Assembly (NCBI RefSeq): GCF_026340565.1
Contig: NZ_JAPEPB010000001.1
Span: 5,184,501-5,248,500 of the forward strand
Origin: Kitasatospora sp. NBC_01287
GTDB taxonomy: Bacteria > Actinomycetota > Actinomycetes > Streptomycetales > Streptomycetaceae
Reading direction: 5' to 3'
DNA length: 64,000 nucleotides
The translations under genes were made by a program, and so were the position numbers. Below, one piece after another: positions 1 to 7,893 of the stretch. The notes below the pieces were generated by a model. It saw nothing but the letters and a program-made list of their open reading frames with translations, ran no database searches and was not told where the DNA came from. The stretch's first letter is position 1; each line of letters opens with the position of its first letter.

Positions 1-2
1 TG

Positions 3-944
3 CACGCGATCCTGGACTTCGCCAACCCCGGCCTGCTCGGCTCGGCGGCGGCCTTCAAGGAGCGGTACGCGATCCCCGTCGAGCAGCACGCCAGCGCTGG
101 CCGGATGGCCGAACTGCGGCGCAGGACGAGCCCGTTCGTACTGCGCCGACGCAAGGACGACCCGGCGGTGGCCGTCGCGCTGCCGGCCAAGGAGGAGATG
201 ACCGTCTGGTGCACGCTGACCGCCGAACAGGCGGGCCTCTACCAGGCGGTGGTCGCCGACCTGCTGGACCGGCTGAACGGGATCAAGGGCGTGCAGCGCA
301 AGGGGGCGGTGCTCGGCGCGCTCGGCAAGCTCAAGCAGGTCTGCAACCACCCCGCCCAACTGCTGCACGACGGATCGGCGGTGGCCGGTCGCTCCGGCAA
401 ACTGGCCCGGCTGGAGGAGGTGCTGGCCGAAGCGCTCGCCGAGGGCGACCGCACCCTGGTCTTCACCCAGTACGCCGAGTTCGGCACCCTGCTCCACCGC
501 CACCTGGCCGACCGGCTCGACACCGAAGTGCTCTACCTGCACGGCCGGTTGAGCGCGCGGCGGCGTGACGAACTGGTGCAGCGCTTCCAGCAGCCGGGGA
601 GCGGCGGCGCGGGGCCGGGCGTCTTCCTGCTCTCGCTCAAGGCCGGCGGCACCGGCCTCAACCTCACCGCCGCGAACCAGGTGGTGCACCTGGACCGGTG
701 GTGGAACCCGGCTGTCGAGCAGCAGGCCACCGACCGGGCCCACCGGATCGGTCAGCACCGCACCGTCCAGGTCCGCCGCTTCGTCTGCGCCGGCACGGTC
801 GAGGAGCGGATCGCAGGCCTGATCGACGCCAAGCGCGCGTTGGCCGAGGCGGTGGTCGGCGAGGGCGAGCGGTGGCTCACCGATCTGTCCGACGGTGAGC
901 TGCGGGAGCTGCTCACCCTCTCCGCGGAGGCGCTGGCGGAATGA
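3..944 (+). CDS. SNF2-family DNA-dependent ATPase/helicase, C-terminal part (5' cut by window edge)
   Basis: This is the C-terminal RecA-like lobe of a Swi2/Snf2 ATPase, which would translocate on duplex DNA. The reading frame is already open at base 3 and its N-terminal half lies outside the window. The visible part begins with an F-A-N-P-G-L-L-G-S stretch typical of the SNF2_N end, continues with P-F-V-L-R-R-R-K-D-D, then helicase motif V (G-G-T-G-L-N-L-T) and motif VI (Q-A-T-D-R-A-H-R-I-G-Q). No internal methionine should be taken as the start. The stop overlaps the next small ORF by 4 bases (ATGA), which implies translational coupling. Family assignment is firm; the physiological role (repair or remodelling) is not shown by the sequence. 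Confidence 0.93.
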   Translation, partial: HAILDFANPGLLGSAAAFKERYAIPVEQHASAGRMAELRRRTSPFVLRRRKDDPAVAVALPAKEEMTVWCTLTAEQAGLYQAVVADLLDRLNGIKGVQRKGAVLGALGKLKQVCNHPAQLLHDGSAVAGRSGKLARLEEVLAEALAEGDRTLVFTQYAEFGTLLHRHLADRLDTEVLYLHGRLSARRRDELVQRFQQPGSGGAGPGVFLLSLKAGGTGLNLTAANQVVHLDRWWNPAVEQQATDRAHRIGQHRTVQVRRFVCAGTVEERIAGLIDAKRALAEAVVGEGERWLTDLSDGELRELLTLSAEALAE

Positions 945-1255
945 CCGAGCTCAGTGGACCGAGCGACCCGACCGGCCCGACCGGCCCGACCGGCCCGACC
1001 GGCCCGAGCGGCCCGACCGGCCTGGGCGGACCGGATGGACCGGCTGGCCCGAGCCCGTCCGGCTCGCCGGTGAACCCGCTGGACGGCTACTGGGCGGGTG
1101 ACTTCACGCTGCGCCAGGAGGGCACGGCCGTACCGCCGGGCCCGGGCCGTCCGGGCCCGCCGCCGATCGAGCGGCTGGCCGCGCCCGACATCACCGTCCG
1201 CGGCCGGGGCCTGACGGCGCTGCTCGCGCCGGTCTACCGGGCGCTGACCTCCTGA
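941..1255 (+). CDS. Small protein resembling only the C-terminal tail of SWIM zinc-finger proteins
   Basis: The predicted protein has 104 residues and is translationally coupled to the SNF2 gene (ATGA overlap). Residues 8-40 are a low-complexity P-T-G repeat encoded by tandem 9-bp units. Residues 50-104 (D-G-Y-W-A-G, then an E-R-L segment and a terminal L-L-A-P-V-Y-R-A-L) resemble the extreme C-terminus of SWIM zinc-finger proteins, which in streptomycetes are usually encoded next to this helicase. No C-x-C-x(n)-C-x-H zinc motif is present, so the SWIM domain itself is absent. It may be a deletion remnant or a minimal partner protein. The resemblance is from memory of the family, not a search. 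Confidence 0.55.
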   Translation: MTELSGPSDPTGPTGPTGPTGPSGPTGLGGPDGPAGPSPSGSPVNPLDGYWAGDFTLRQEGTAVPPGPGRPGPPPIERLAAPDITVRGRGLTALLAPVYRALTS

Positions 1256-1290
1256 GCACCCCCGCCGCCGGCGACCCGCACGACCGCTCC

Positions 1291-1321
1291 TTGACCCTCG
1301 ACCTGGTCGAGGCCGCAGAGT
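1291..1321 (+). promoter_or_regulatory. MerR-type promoter with 19-bp spacer and palindromic operator
   Basis: A -35 TTGACC (1291-1296) and a -10 CAGAGT (1316-1321) are separated by exactly 19 bp, the long spacer that MerR proteins untwist. Inside the spacer lies a near-continuous dyad, CCTCGACC-T-GGTCGAGG (1296-1312). A start point 7 nt after the -10 would fall on the GTG at 1329. This suggests that the adjacent MerR protein regulates its own gene. Confidence 0.75.
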
Positions 1322-1340
1322 CCTCGGCGTGGAGAGCGTG

Positions 1341-2537
1341 ATGCGCAGTATCGGCCAGTTGGCCAGGGAGAGCGGCCTGACCGTCAGTGCCCTGCGGTTC
1401 TACGACAGTGCCGGGGTCTTCGGCCCGGCCCGGGTCGATCCGCAGACCGGCTACCGCTGGTACGCGCCGGACCAGCTCGCCGATGCCCGGCTGCTCTGCA
1501 GGCTGCGCCGGGTCGGGCTGCCGCTGGCCGGGATCCGGCTGGTCCTGGCCGCGCCGTCCGACGCCCGAGCGGCGCACGAGGTGCTCGATGCGCACCTGCG
1601 GCGGTTGGAGGACGGCTTGGCCGACGCGCGTCGGGAACTCTCCCAGGTCCGAACGCTGATCGATCAACGGGAGCACATGATGACGACGACCGGCCCCACC
1701 GATCCGGCCACCCCCGCCGGCGCCGCGCACGTCCTGAGCGCCGCCCGCCTCGCCGTGGCCGGGAGCGACCTGGTCGCCGCCCTGGCGGCGGTCCGCTTCG
1801 CGGTGAGCCGCGACGCCGAACTGCCGATGCTCGGCGGTGTCCTCTTCGACTTCGACCCCGACGGTGCGGAGCTGCGGCTCGTCGCCACCGACCGCTACCG
1901 GCTCGCGGTCGGCACCGCCGCGGCCCGCGCGGCCGCCGGGACCGGGTTCAGCGTCCTGGTGCCGGCCGTGCTCGCCGACGAGATCGGCGAGCTGGCGACG
2001 GATGCCGCCGAGCTGACCGTCGTGGTCGAGGGTGCCACGGTCACCGCCGAGGCCGGCGGCCGCCGGGTGACCGGTGAGCGGCTGGACCTGGACTTCCCCG
2101 ACTACCGCCGCCTGCTCAGGCTGCGGCACACCCACCGGGTCGAGCTGCCCGCCGACGCGCTGCGCCGTGCGGTCGTGGACGGCGCCACCCGCCCGTTCAC
2201 CCCCGAGCGGGGGGCCCGCCTGGGCGCCGCGCCGGCGGCCGAGGTCCCGCTCACCGTCCTGGCCGTCGGTCAGGACGGTGAGCTGCGCGTCGTAGGGGCC
2301 GGGCCCGGCGACGCGTCCGGAGTCGAGCCTCGGGGCGCCGGTGAGGAAGCGGCCGGGCCGGGAGCCGGGGAGCTGCGGGTGGCGGTGAACCAGGAGTTCC
2401 TGCTGGAGGCCCTCACGGCCGGCGCGATGGATCAGCTGATCCTCGAACTCGGCGGTGCGATCAGCCCGTTGGCGATCCGATCGGCGGGCGGCCCGGCCGG
2501 GAACTACTCGATCCTGATGCCGGTCCGGCTGACCTGA
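1341..2537 (+). CDS. MerR-family regulator fused to a DNA polymerase III beta-clamp-like domain
   Basis: The protein has 398 residues from ATG 1341. Residues 1-70 form a MerR winged helix (S-I-G-Q-L-A-R-E-S-G-L-T-V-S-A-L-R-F-Y-D) and about 75-115 a dimerisation coiled coil. The rest resembles the sliding clamp DnaN: an A-T-D-R-Y-R-L-A motif and a terminal M-P-V-R-L, close to the M-P-M-R-L that ends true clamps. The clamp fold is probably used as a sensor domain and not for replication, because it has only part of the usual three-lobe length. Start choice: GGAGAG lies 4 nt before ATG 1341, but an in-frame GTG at 1329 coincides with the predicted transcription start and could be a leaderless start, adding four residues. 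Autoregulation is likely from the operator upstream. Confidence 0.85.
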   Translation: MRSIGQLARESGLTVSALRFYDSAGVFGPARVDPQTGYRWYAPDQLADARLLCRLRRVGLPLAGIRLVLAAPSDARAAHEVLDAHLRRLEDGLADARRELSQVRTLIDQREHMMTTTGPTDPATPAGAAHVLSAARLAVAGSDLVAALAAVRFAVSRDAELPMLGGVLFDFDPDGAELRLVATDRYRLAVGTAAARAAAGTGFSVLVPAVLADEIGELATDAAELTVVVEGATVTAEAGGRRVTGERLDLDFPDYRRLLRLRHTHRVELPADALRRAVVDGATRPFTPERGARLGAAPAAEVPLTVLAVGQDGELRVVGAGPGDASGVEPRGAGEEAAGPGAGELRVAVNQEFLLEALTAGAMDQLILELGGAISPLAIRSAGGPAGNYSILMPVRLT

Positions 2538-2567
2538 GGCCTGAGGCCTGAGGCCTGAGGCCTGGGG
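2533..2567. repeat. 7-bp tandem repeat running through the MerR stop codon
   Basis: Four perfect CCTGAGG units and one degenerate unit follow each other. The first unit contains the TGA stop of the MerR gene. It resembles other gene-end duplications in this window. Confidence 0.85.
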
Positions 2568-2610
2568 GCCCGCGCCACCGCCACCCGGCATCCGGTGGCG
2601 TGGCGCGGGC
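2568..2610. terminator. Bidirectional hairpin terminator between convergent genes
   Basis: Outer arms GCCCGCGCCA and TGGCGCGGGC enclose inner arms CGCCACC and GGTGGCG, with one bulged base and an 8-nt loop. It sits between the ends of the MerR gene (plus) and the sigma-factor gene (minus) and can serve both. Confidence 0.7.
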
Positions 2611-2634
2611 GGCGGTGGCCGGGCGCTCGTGCGG

Positions 2635-3546
2635 TCAGTCGTCCGACCGGTCGCCCAACCGGTCGTCGAGGACGGTGAGTTCGAGCCGGCCCAGGTGGTC
2701 CGGGTCGGCGATCACGTCGATCTCGGTGATCAACCCCTCGGTGATGGTGAAGGCGAGGACCACGGAGAGCCGGCCGAGCGGGGCCATCACCAGCCCGACC
2801 GCACCGTCGATCAGGGCAGGCTCGGTGAACCGGGCCCGCCCGGCGGAGGCGAGCGCGGCCGTGGCCACGGTGTGGGCGCCGCGCAGCAGGACGGGCAGGG
2901 GAGTGGGGCCGACGGTCGGGTCGGCCCGGAGCACCACGTCCGGATCGAGCAGCGCCACCAGCGCCTCGAAGTCGCCGCCCCGGGAGGCGGCCAGGTAGGC
3001 GTCGACGACCCGCCGACGGCGGATCAGGTCGCTGTCTGGCGCCGGGGCGACGCCCTTGACCCGGCGCCGGGCCCGGCTCGCCAGCTGCCGGGTGGCGGCG
3101 GGGGAGCGCTCGACCAGCGGGCCGATCTCCTCGAAGGGCACCGCGAACATGTCGTGCAGCACGAAGGCGATCCGCTCGGCGGGCGTCAGCGTGTCGAGCA
3201 CCACCAGCAGCGCCAGCCCGACCGAGTCGGCCAGTAGCGCCTCCTGCTCGGGGTCGACCGCCGCCAGGTCCCGGTCGCCGATGGGCGCGGACCCCGCCAC
3301 GTCGAGCGGATCCTCGCGCCGGTGCTCGCGGGTGCGCAGCATGTTCAGGCAGACCCTGGCCACCACCGTGGTCAGCCACCCGGCGAGGTTCTCGATGCCG
3401 CCGGCCTCGATCCGGTCCAGCCGTAGCCAGCCCTCCTGGACGGCGTCCTCCGCCTCGCTCAGCGAGCCGAGCATCCGGTACGCCACCGCTCGCAGCCGGG
3501 GCCGGTGCTCCTCGAACCGATCGGCCAACCAGGCGCTCTCGTCCAC
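2635..3546 (-). CDS. SigJ-like ECF sigma factor with C-terminal SnoaL-like domain
   Basis: This is a predicted RNA polymerase sigma-70 subunit of 303 residues. Region 2 covers about residues 5-75 (Y-R-M-L-G-S-L-S-E-A-E-D-A-V-Q-E), region 4 about 110-160 (L-T-P-A-E-R-I-A-F-V-L-H-D, then S-P-A-A-T-R-Q-L-A-S-R-A). The last ~120 residues match the NTF2/SnoaL-like extension of SigJ-type factors (V-V-D-A-Y-L-A-A-S-R-G-G-D-F-E-A-L). In that group the extension controls activity in place of a separate anti-sigma factor. GTG 3546 was chosen because GGAAGG lies 9 nt upstream and the region-2 homology starts directly after it; longer in-frame extensions are proline/arginine-rich noise. No anti-sigma or carboxymuconolactone decarboxylase gene is adjacent. 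Confidence 0.88.
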   Translation of the reverse strand: MDESAWLADRFEEHRPRLRAVAYRMLGSLSEAEDAVQEGWLRLDRIEAGGIENLAGWLTTVVARVCLNMLRTREHRREDPLDVAGSAPIGDRDLAAVDPEQEALLADSVGLALLVVLDTLTPAERIAFVLHDMFAVPFEEIGPLVERSPAATRQLASRARRRVKGVAPAPDSDLIRRRRVVDAYLAASRGGDFEALVALLDPDVVLRADPTVGPTPLPVLLRGAHTVATAALASAGRARFTEPALIDGAVGLVMAPLGRLSVVLAFTITEGLITEIDVIADPDHLGRLELTVLDDRLGDRSDD

Positions 3547-3686
3547 TGGTCGAATTCCTTCCGCACACGGGGCACAGCAGCAGATCCACGAAAGCCAGCC
3601 GATCCGAACGGGCGCGCGGGCCCCGGGCCGGCACTTCGCAGGCCGGCACTTCACCGTCCCGGCGGCGGCCTGGGCGGCCCGGGACC

Positions 3687-4391
3687 TCAGCGGGACAGGG
3701 GCGAGCCTGCGCCGCTGCCGCCGCTGCTGAGGTCGGGCGCGGGCTTGCGGGCGAGGAAGAACGCCTGCCGACCCTGCCGGGGCCTCTCGCTCTCGTCGGG
3801 TTCGCGGATCAGCCGGGCGTCCACCACCAGGCCCGCCCCGCCCAGCAGATCGGCGACCTGGTCGGGCGAGACCCAGTAGATGTCGAGCGACACCTCGTGA
3901 CCGTACGCCTGGTCCCGGTGCAGGTGCCGGTCCCCGACCTTGAAGGCCAGCAGCAGGTGGGCGCCGGGGGCCAGCACCCGGTGGCACTCCGCGAAGACGG
4001 CCGGCAGCAGCTCCGGCGGGGTGTGGACGGTCGAGTACCAGGCGACGGCGCCGCCGAGCGAGTCGTCCGCCAGGTCCAGCGCGGTCATCGAGCCCACGTC
4101 GAACCGCAGGCCCGGATGGGTCCGGCGGGCGACCTCGATCATCCCGGGGGACAGGTCGATGCCGAACACCTCTACCCCGAGGGAGTGGAGGTGGGCCGTG
4201 ACGCGGCCGGGACCGCAGCCGAGGTCGGCGACCGGGCCGACACCGGGCGTCCGCGAGAGCTCGGCGAACGCGGCGAGCATCGCGCGGTCCAGCGGTTTGG
4301 CGTCCAGCTCGTCACGCAGGAGCAGCTCGTAGTCGACGGCGACGGTGTCGTAGGCCGTCCGGGTGGCGTGCAGGTGGGTCGCTTCGGTCAT
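3687..4391 (-). CDS. Class I SAM-dependent methyltransferase
   Basis: The predicted protein has 234 residues and a methyltransferase fold: motif I V-A-D-L-G-C-G-P-G-R-V-T, an acidic residue ending beta-2 (F-G-I-D-L-S-P-G-M-I), and post-motif segments (R-V-L-A-P-G-A-H-L-L-L-A-F). This resembles the small-molecule methyltransferase_11/25 group; the substrate cannot be read from the sequence. ATG 4391 begins M-T-E-A-T and a longer reading frame upstream lacks similarity. The gene lies 140 bp upstream of the sigma factor on the same strand, and divergently from the XRE gene with which it shares a short control region. A GCCGGCACTTC direct repeat occurs twice in the 140-bp gap. Confidence 0.88.
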   Translation of the reverse strand: MTEATHLHATRTAYDTVAVDYELLLRDELDAKPLDRAMLAAFAELSRTPGVGPVADLGCGPGRVTAHLHSLGVEVFGIDLSPGMIEVARRTHPGLRFDVGSMTALDLADDSLGGAVAWYSTVHTPPELLPAVFAECHRVLAPGAHLLLAFKVGDRHLHRDQAYGHEVSLDIYWVSPDQVADLLGGAGLVVDARLIREPDESERPRQGRQAFFLARKPAPDLSSGGSGAGSPLSR

Positions 4392-4433
4392 GGCCGATGA
4401 CGGTAGCCGTGAGCCGCGCCGTGCGCTAGCTGC

Positions 4434-4453
4434 GTGCTTGCTTTTGCAAGCAC
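4434..4453. promoter_or_regulatory. Perfect 8-bp-arm palindrome, candidate XRE operator
   Basis: GTGCTTGC and GCAAGCAC flank a TTTT centre, 20 nt before the XRE start and 43 nt before the divergent methyltransferase start. The position suits an operator for the XRE protein. Binding is inferred. Confidence 0.6.
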
Positions 4454-4472
4454 CAGTGGGCAGCATGAAGGC

Positions 4473-4823
4473 ATGGCTTCACTGAAGGTGGGCTCGCTGG
4501 GTGAGTACATCCGCGAGCAGCGGCGCGCCGCGCAGTACTCCTTGCGCCAGTTGGCGGAGGTCGCGGGTGTGTCGAACCCGTATCTCAGCCAGATTGAGCG
4601 GGGGCTGCGCAGGCCCAGCGCGGAGATCCTGCAGCAGATCGCCAAGGCGCTGCGGATCTCGGCGGAGACGCTCTATGTGCAGGCGGGGATCCTGGAGGAG
4701 CGGCCCGAGGGCGGGGCGGACCTGCGGGCCGCGATCTTCGCGGACACGGCGATCAGTGAGCAGCAGAAGCACGCGCTGCTGGCGGTGTACGAGGCCTTTG
4801 TGCGTGACAACAAGGCCGAGTGA
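4473..4823 (+). CDS. XRE-family helix-turn-helix regulator
   Basis: The predicted protein has 116 residues with an N-terminal HTH_3 domain (Y-S-L-R-Q-L-A-E-V-A-G-V-S-N-P-Y-L-S-Q-I-E-R-G) over about residues 8-65 and a short helical C-terminus (E-Q-Q-K-H-A-L-L-A-V-Y-E-A-F). It is a cytoplasmic DNA-binding protein of a type highly conserved in streptomycetes. ATG 4473 is preferred because homology begins at M-A-S-L-K-V-G-S-L; the preceding GAAGG is only one base away, so the ribosome site is weak. The next gene starts 25 bp downstream, suggesting a two-gene unit under the palindrome at 4434-4453. Confidence 0.9.
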   Translation: MASLKVGSLGEYIREQRRAAQYSLRQLAEVAGVSNPYLSQIERGLRRPSAEILQQIAKALRISAETLYVQAGILEERPEGGADLRAAIFADTAISEQQKHALLAVYEAFVRDNKAE

Positions 4824-4848
4824 GGCCGATCGATGAGAGGAAAGACCG

Positions 4849-5412
4849 ATGCCCAGCACCGATGAGATCAGGAACGAGATCAAGAAGACACTGAGCGACC
4901 CCACGCCGCTCTACGCCCTCGCGGGCGCCGGCGAGCTGGCGTACGCGAAGCTGCGAGAGGTGCCCGGGCAGCTTGAGGCGCTGGCCGGCGACCGCAGGGC
5001 CGCGCAGGAGACGGCGGCCGCGCGGCTGCAGGAGGCGCAGGCCCGGCTCGCGGAGGCGCAGGCCAAGGTGGTCGGCACGGTGACCACGCTGCCGACCGAC
5101 CTCAAGTCGCTGCAGGACCGGGCGCAGACCTTCGCGTTCCAGCAGGTGGGCCGGGCCGCCGGGTTCGCGGTCAAGGCGAAGGAGGTCTATGACGAGCTGG
5201 CCGAGCGCGGCAAGGGCGTGGTGGAGAAGGGCTTCACCGACCGGCCGGAGGCGCCCGTGGTGACGGTGGAGCGCGCCGAGTCCGTCCCGGTGGACCTGGA
5301 GGCCGTCGAAGAGGCCGAGGCGGAGGTCGAGCCGGTGGCCGAGTCCGCCGCCGGGCCGAAGCCGGCGAAGAAGGCGGCCCGGACGCGGAAGGCGCCGAGT
5401 GCCGGCAAATAG
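4849..5412 (+). CDS. Heparin-binding-haemagglutinin-like coiled-coil protein
   Basis: This 187-residue protein has an N-terminal helical part (residues 15-35), a long alanine/glutamine-rich coiled coil (about 40-95), an acidic stretch (about 145-165) and a lysine/alanine-rich tail (P-A-K-K-A-A-R-T-R-K-A). This layout resembles mycobacterial HBHA, a surface and cytoskeleton-associated adhesin, but homologues in streptomycetes have no proven function. There is no signal peptide. A GAGAGGAAAG ribosome site precedes the ATG. It is likely cotranscribed with the XRE gene, which may control it. Confidence 0.75.
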   Translation: MPSTDEIRNEIKKTLSDPTPLYALAGAGELAYAKLREVPGQLEALAGDRRAAQETAAARLQEAQARLAEAQAKVVGTVTTLPTDLKSLQDRAQTFAFQQVGRAAGFAVKAKEVYDELAERGKGVVEKGFTDRPEAPVVTVERAESVPVDLEAVEEAEAEVEPVAESAAGPKPAKKAARTRKAPSAGK

Positions 5413-5551
5413 CCGCGCCGCCGGTCACGGCACGCTTCGGGCGCCTGGCACGTTCACCGTCTGTCGGGTGCCGCAGCGTGTCAGGATGGGTGGACGCGGC
5501 CGTGGGTAGTCACGGTGGGGCGGCGGCGAGGCTTCGTGTGAGGAGACCAGG

Positions 5552-5896
5552 GTGGGCTACATCACGTACATCAACCTCCTGAACCCGCTCTGGTGGCTGT
5601 CGGTCGGGATCATCCTCTTCAAGGGGTTCGCCTTCGTCGACGCGGCCATCCGGCGGGATGGCGCCTACCGTGACGCGGACAAGAAGACCAAGACCTTCTG
5701 GCTCGTCCTCCTCGGCGCGGCGCTCGGCCTGGACCTGCTCTTCGGGGCCAACTTCATCGGCAGTTTCCTGACCCTGGGCGGGCTGGTCGCGGCGATCGTC
5801 TACATGGTCGACGTCCGCCCGGCCATCAAGGCGCTGACCGGCGGGCGGGGCGGCAAGAACGACCGCCGGAACATGGGCCCCTACGGCCCCTGGTGA
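5552..5896 (+). CDS. DUF2516 family membrane protein
   Basis: The 114-residue protein has about three hydrophobic segments: near residues 8-28 (L-L-N-P-L-W-W-L-S-V-G), 48-68 (F-W-L-V-L-L-G-A-A-L-G) and 72-92. Its positively charged, glycine-rich tail ends G-P-Y-G-P-W. The arrangement fits DUF2516, a small actinobacterial inner-membrane family of unknown role. The start is a GTG with GAGGAGA about 7 nt upstream. The neighbours do not indicate a function. The 139 bp before it hold no other gene. Confidence 0.8.
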   Translation: MGYITYINLLNPLWWLSVGIILFKGFAFVDAAIRRDGAYRDADKKTKTFWLVLLGAALGLDLLFGANFIGSFLTLGGLVAAIVYMVDVRPAIKALTGGRGGKNDRRNMGPYGPW

Positions 5897-5945
5897 CTGC
5901 CGGGTGGCTGCCTGGGGGCCACCGACGAGCCGGACCCGCTGACCC

Positions 5946-5982
5946 GCTGACCCGCCGCCGACCGCTGTCGCGGCGGGTCAGC
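5946..5982. terminator. Bidirectional terminator overlapping a stop codon
   Basis: Thirteen-base arms GCTGACCCGCCGC and GCGGCGGGTCAGC surround an 11-nt loop. The right arm includes the stop codon of the minus-strand phosphatase gene. It lies between convergent genes. Confidence 0.7.
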
Positions 5983-7669
5983 CCATCAGCGGCGGCTGCT
6001 GGTGGCGCTCCAGCAGCAGCACGGCGACGTCGTCGGTCAGCGCGCCGCCGTTGAGGTCCTCGACCTCGGCGAGGGCGCTGTCCACCAGGCGGCCGCGGGT
6101 CAGCCCGTTCGCCTGATGGTCGCCGATCAGGTTCAGCAGGCCGTCCTGGCCCAGGCGGCGGGAGCCGGCACCGACCCGGCCCTCGATCAGGCCGTCGGTG
6201 TAGAGCATCAGGCTCCAACCCGGCCGCAGCTCCAGGTGGTGCGGCGGCCAGCTGGCGTCGGTGTCGTCGCAGGGCAGCAGGCCGAGCGCCGGGCCGGCCT
6301 GGTCGAACGGGACCACGGCGGGGCGCCGGTCCGCGGAGAGCAGCAGCGGCGCCGGATGCCCGGCCAGGTAGAGCTGGGCGTACTCCACCTCGGGGCGGTC
6401 GGACGGCAGCGGTTGCTGGCCGGCCCCGGGAGCCGGGCGGCCGCCGGCCGCGCGCGAGTCGGCGGTGGCGCGGCGGTGGCCGCGCGGTGCCCCGTCCGGA
6501 GGCGTGCCCGGGGTGATCACCAGCATGCAGAGGGTCGCGAAGATCTCGTCGCTGCGCCGCTCGTGCTCCAGCACGTGCTGCAGCGTGGTGAGCAGGGTCT
6601 GGCCGGTCAGTCCCGCGAAGACCAGGGTGCGCCACGCTATCCGCAGCGCGACGCCGAGGGCGGCCTCGTCGGGGCCGTGCCCGCAGACGTCCCCGATGAC
6701 CACGTGCACGGTGCCGTCGTCGGTGCGGACCGCGTCGTAGAAGTCGCCGCCGAGCAGTGCGCGGCGGCGCCCGGGCCGGTAGCGGCGGGTGAAGGAGAGC
6801 TCGGCGCCCTCCAGCAGCGGGGTGGGCAGCAGGTGGCGCTGCAGCCGGGCGTTCTCCTGGCCGCGCAGTTCGGCCTCGACCAGGCGGCGCTGCGACTCGT
6901 CGGCCCGCTTGCGCTCGACCGCGTAGCGCAGCGCGCGGGCCAGCAGCGGGCCGTCGGTCTCGTCCTTGGTGAGGAAGTCCTGGGCGCCCGCGGCCACCGC
7001 GGCGGCGCCCAACTGGGTGTCGGCGGCGTCGGTGAGCACCACCACGGCCGCGTTCGGTGCCAGGCGCAGGAGCTCGCGCAGTCCGTCGAGCGGGTCGGCG
7101 GCGGTGGTGGTGCGGTGCCGCTCGGCGGCGGGTGGGGTGGCCAGGTCGAGCAGGACGCAGCTGAAGTCCACCGGCAGGGTGCGCGGGCGGCGGCCGGGGA
7201 CGCCGGGCTGCGGGGTGAGCTGGGCCGCCGCCTGCGTCAGGCCGCGGGCCCAGCGGAGCTCGACGGGCGTGCCACTGGCCGCGATCAGCTCCTCGATCAG
7301 CTGGGCGTCGCTGGTGTCGTTCTCGATCACCAGCAGCTTGAGCGGCGCGGCGGACCGGTCCACGGCCGCGGCGCGCGAGGTGGAGCGGGGGCCGGGCAGC
7401 AGCGGCGCGGCCTCGCCGTCCGGGGTGGCGGGGCGGGCGGGCCCGGCGAAGCCGGCCGGGGCGCCGAGGCGGCTGAAGGTGTCCAGCGCCTCCAGGTCCT
7501 GCAGGGAGTTCAGGCCGAGCCCGTGCAGCCCGTTCAGCTGGTCGTCGCCGAGTGCGGCGGCGCCCGGATCAGGGCAGGGGGCGGCGGCACGCCGACGGAC
7601 GCCGGCTCCTGTCGGGGCACCGGACCGGCTTTCGGCGCCGAGTCCAGGCCCGTCTCCCGTAGCGGGCAC
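5978..7669 (-). CDS. PP2C-type (SpoIIE-like) phosphatase with receiver domain
   Basis: This 563-residue predicted serine/threonine phosphatase probably acts on anti-sigma-factor antagonists. After a ~100-residue disordered N-terminus there is a receiver-like domain (L-K-L-L-V-I-E-N-D, the phospho-acceptor aspartate in C-V-L-L-D-L-A-T-P, and L-T-K-D), a short coiled coil, then the PP2C domain with metal-binding signatures G-G-D-F-Y-D-A-V, I-G-D-V-C-G-H-G and T-D-D-V-A-V-L. A proline/arginine insert sits in the middle of the phosphatase. GTG 7669 is chosen because GGGAGGAA precedes it by 6 nt; an ATG 31 codons upstream (7762) lacks such a site. No partner kinase is adjacent. Divergent from the macro-domain gene. 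Confidence 0.88.
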   Translation of the reverse strand: MPATGDGPGLGAESRSGAPTGAGVRRRAAAPCPDPGAAALGDDQLNGLHGLGLNSLQDLEALDTFSRLGAPAGFAGPARPATPDGEAAPLLPGPRSTSRAAAVDRSAAPLKLLVIENDTSDAQLIEELIAASGTPVELRWARGLTQAAAQLTPQPGVPGRRPRTLPVDFSCVLLDLATPPAAERHRTTTAADPLDGLRELLRLAPNAAVVVLTDAADTQLGAAAVAAGAQDFLTKDETDGPLLARALRYAVERKRADESQRRLVEAELRGQENARLQRHLLPTPLLEGAELSFTRRYRPGRRRALLGGDFYDAVRTDDGTVHVVIGDVCGHGPDEAALGVALRIAWRTLVFAGLTGQTLLTTLQHVLEHERRSDEIFATLCMLVITPGTPPDGAPRGHRRATADSRAAGGRPAPGAGQQPLPSDRPEVEYAQLYLAGHPAPLLLSADRRPAVVPFDQAGPALGLLPCDDTDASWPPHHLELRPGWSLMLYTDGLIEGRVGAGSRRLGQDGLLNLIGDHQANGLTRGRLVDSALAEVEDLNGGALTDDVAVLLLERHQQPPLMG

Positions 7670-7893
7670 GGATGGTTCCTCCCTTTCCCTGACGGGGTAA
7701 CGGCTGCGGTCCGCGTGCAGTGCCCGCAGGGCACCGCGAGTCAGGGAGCTTCTCGCGACCATAACGTGATCTCCCGGGAATTCTCTGGCCGGCCTACGTG
7801 GATGTGGCTATTGCCACGCTGGTGGCGGGGGTGCTCGCTAGCGTGAACGGTTCGGGGCCCAGGGACGGCACGGCCGGGCGAAAGGGGTTGACG

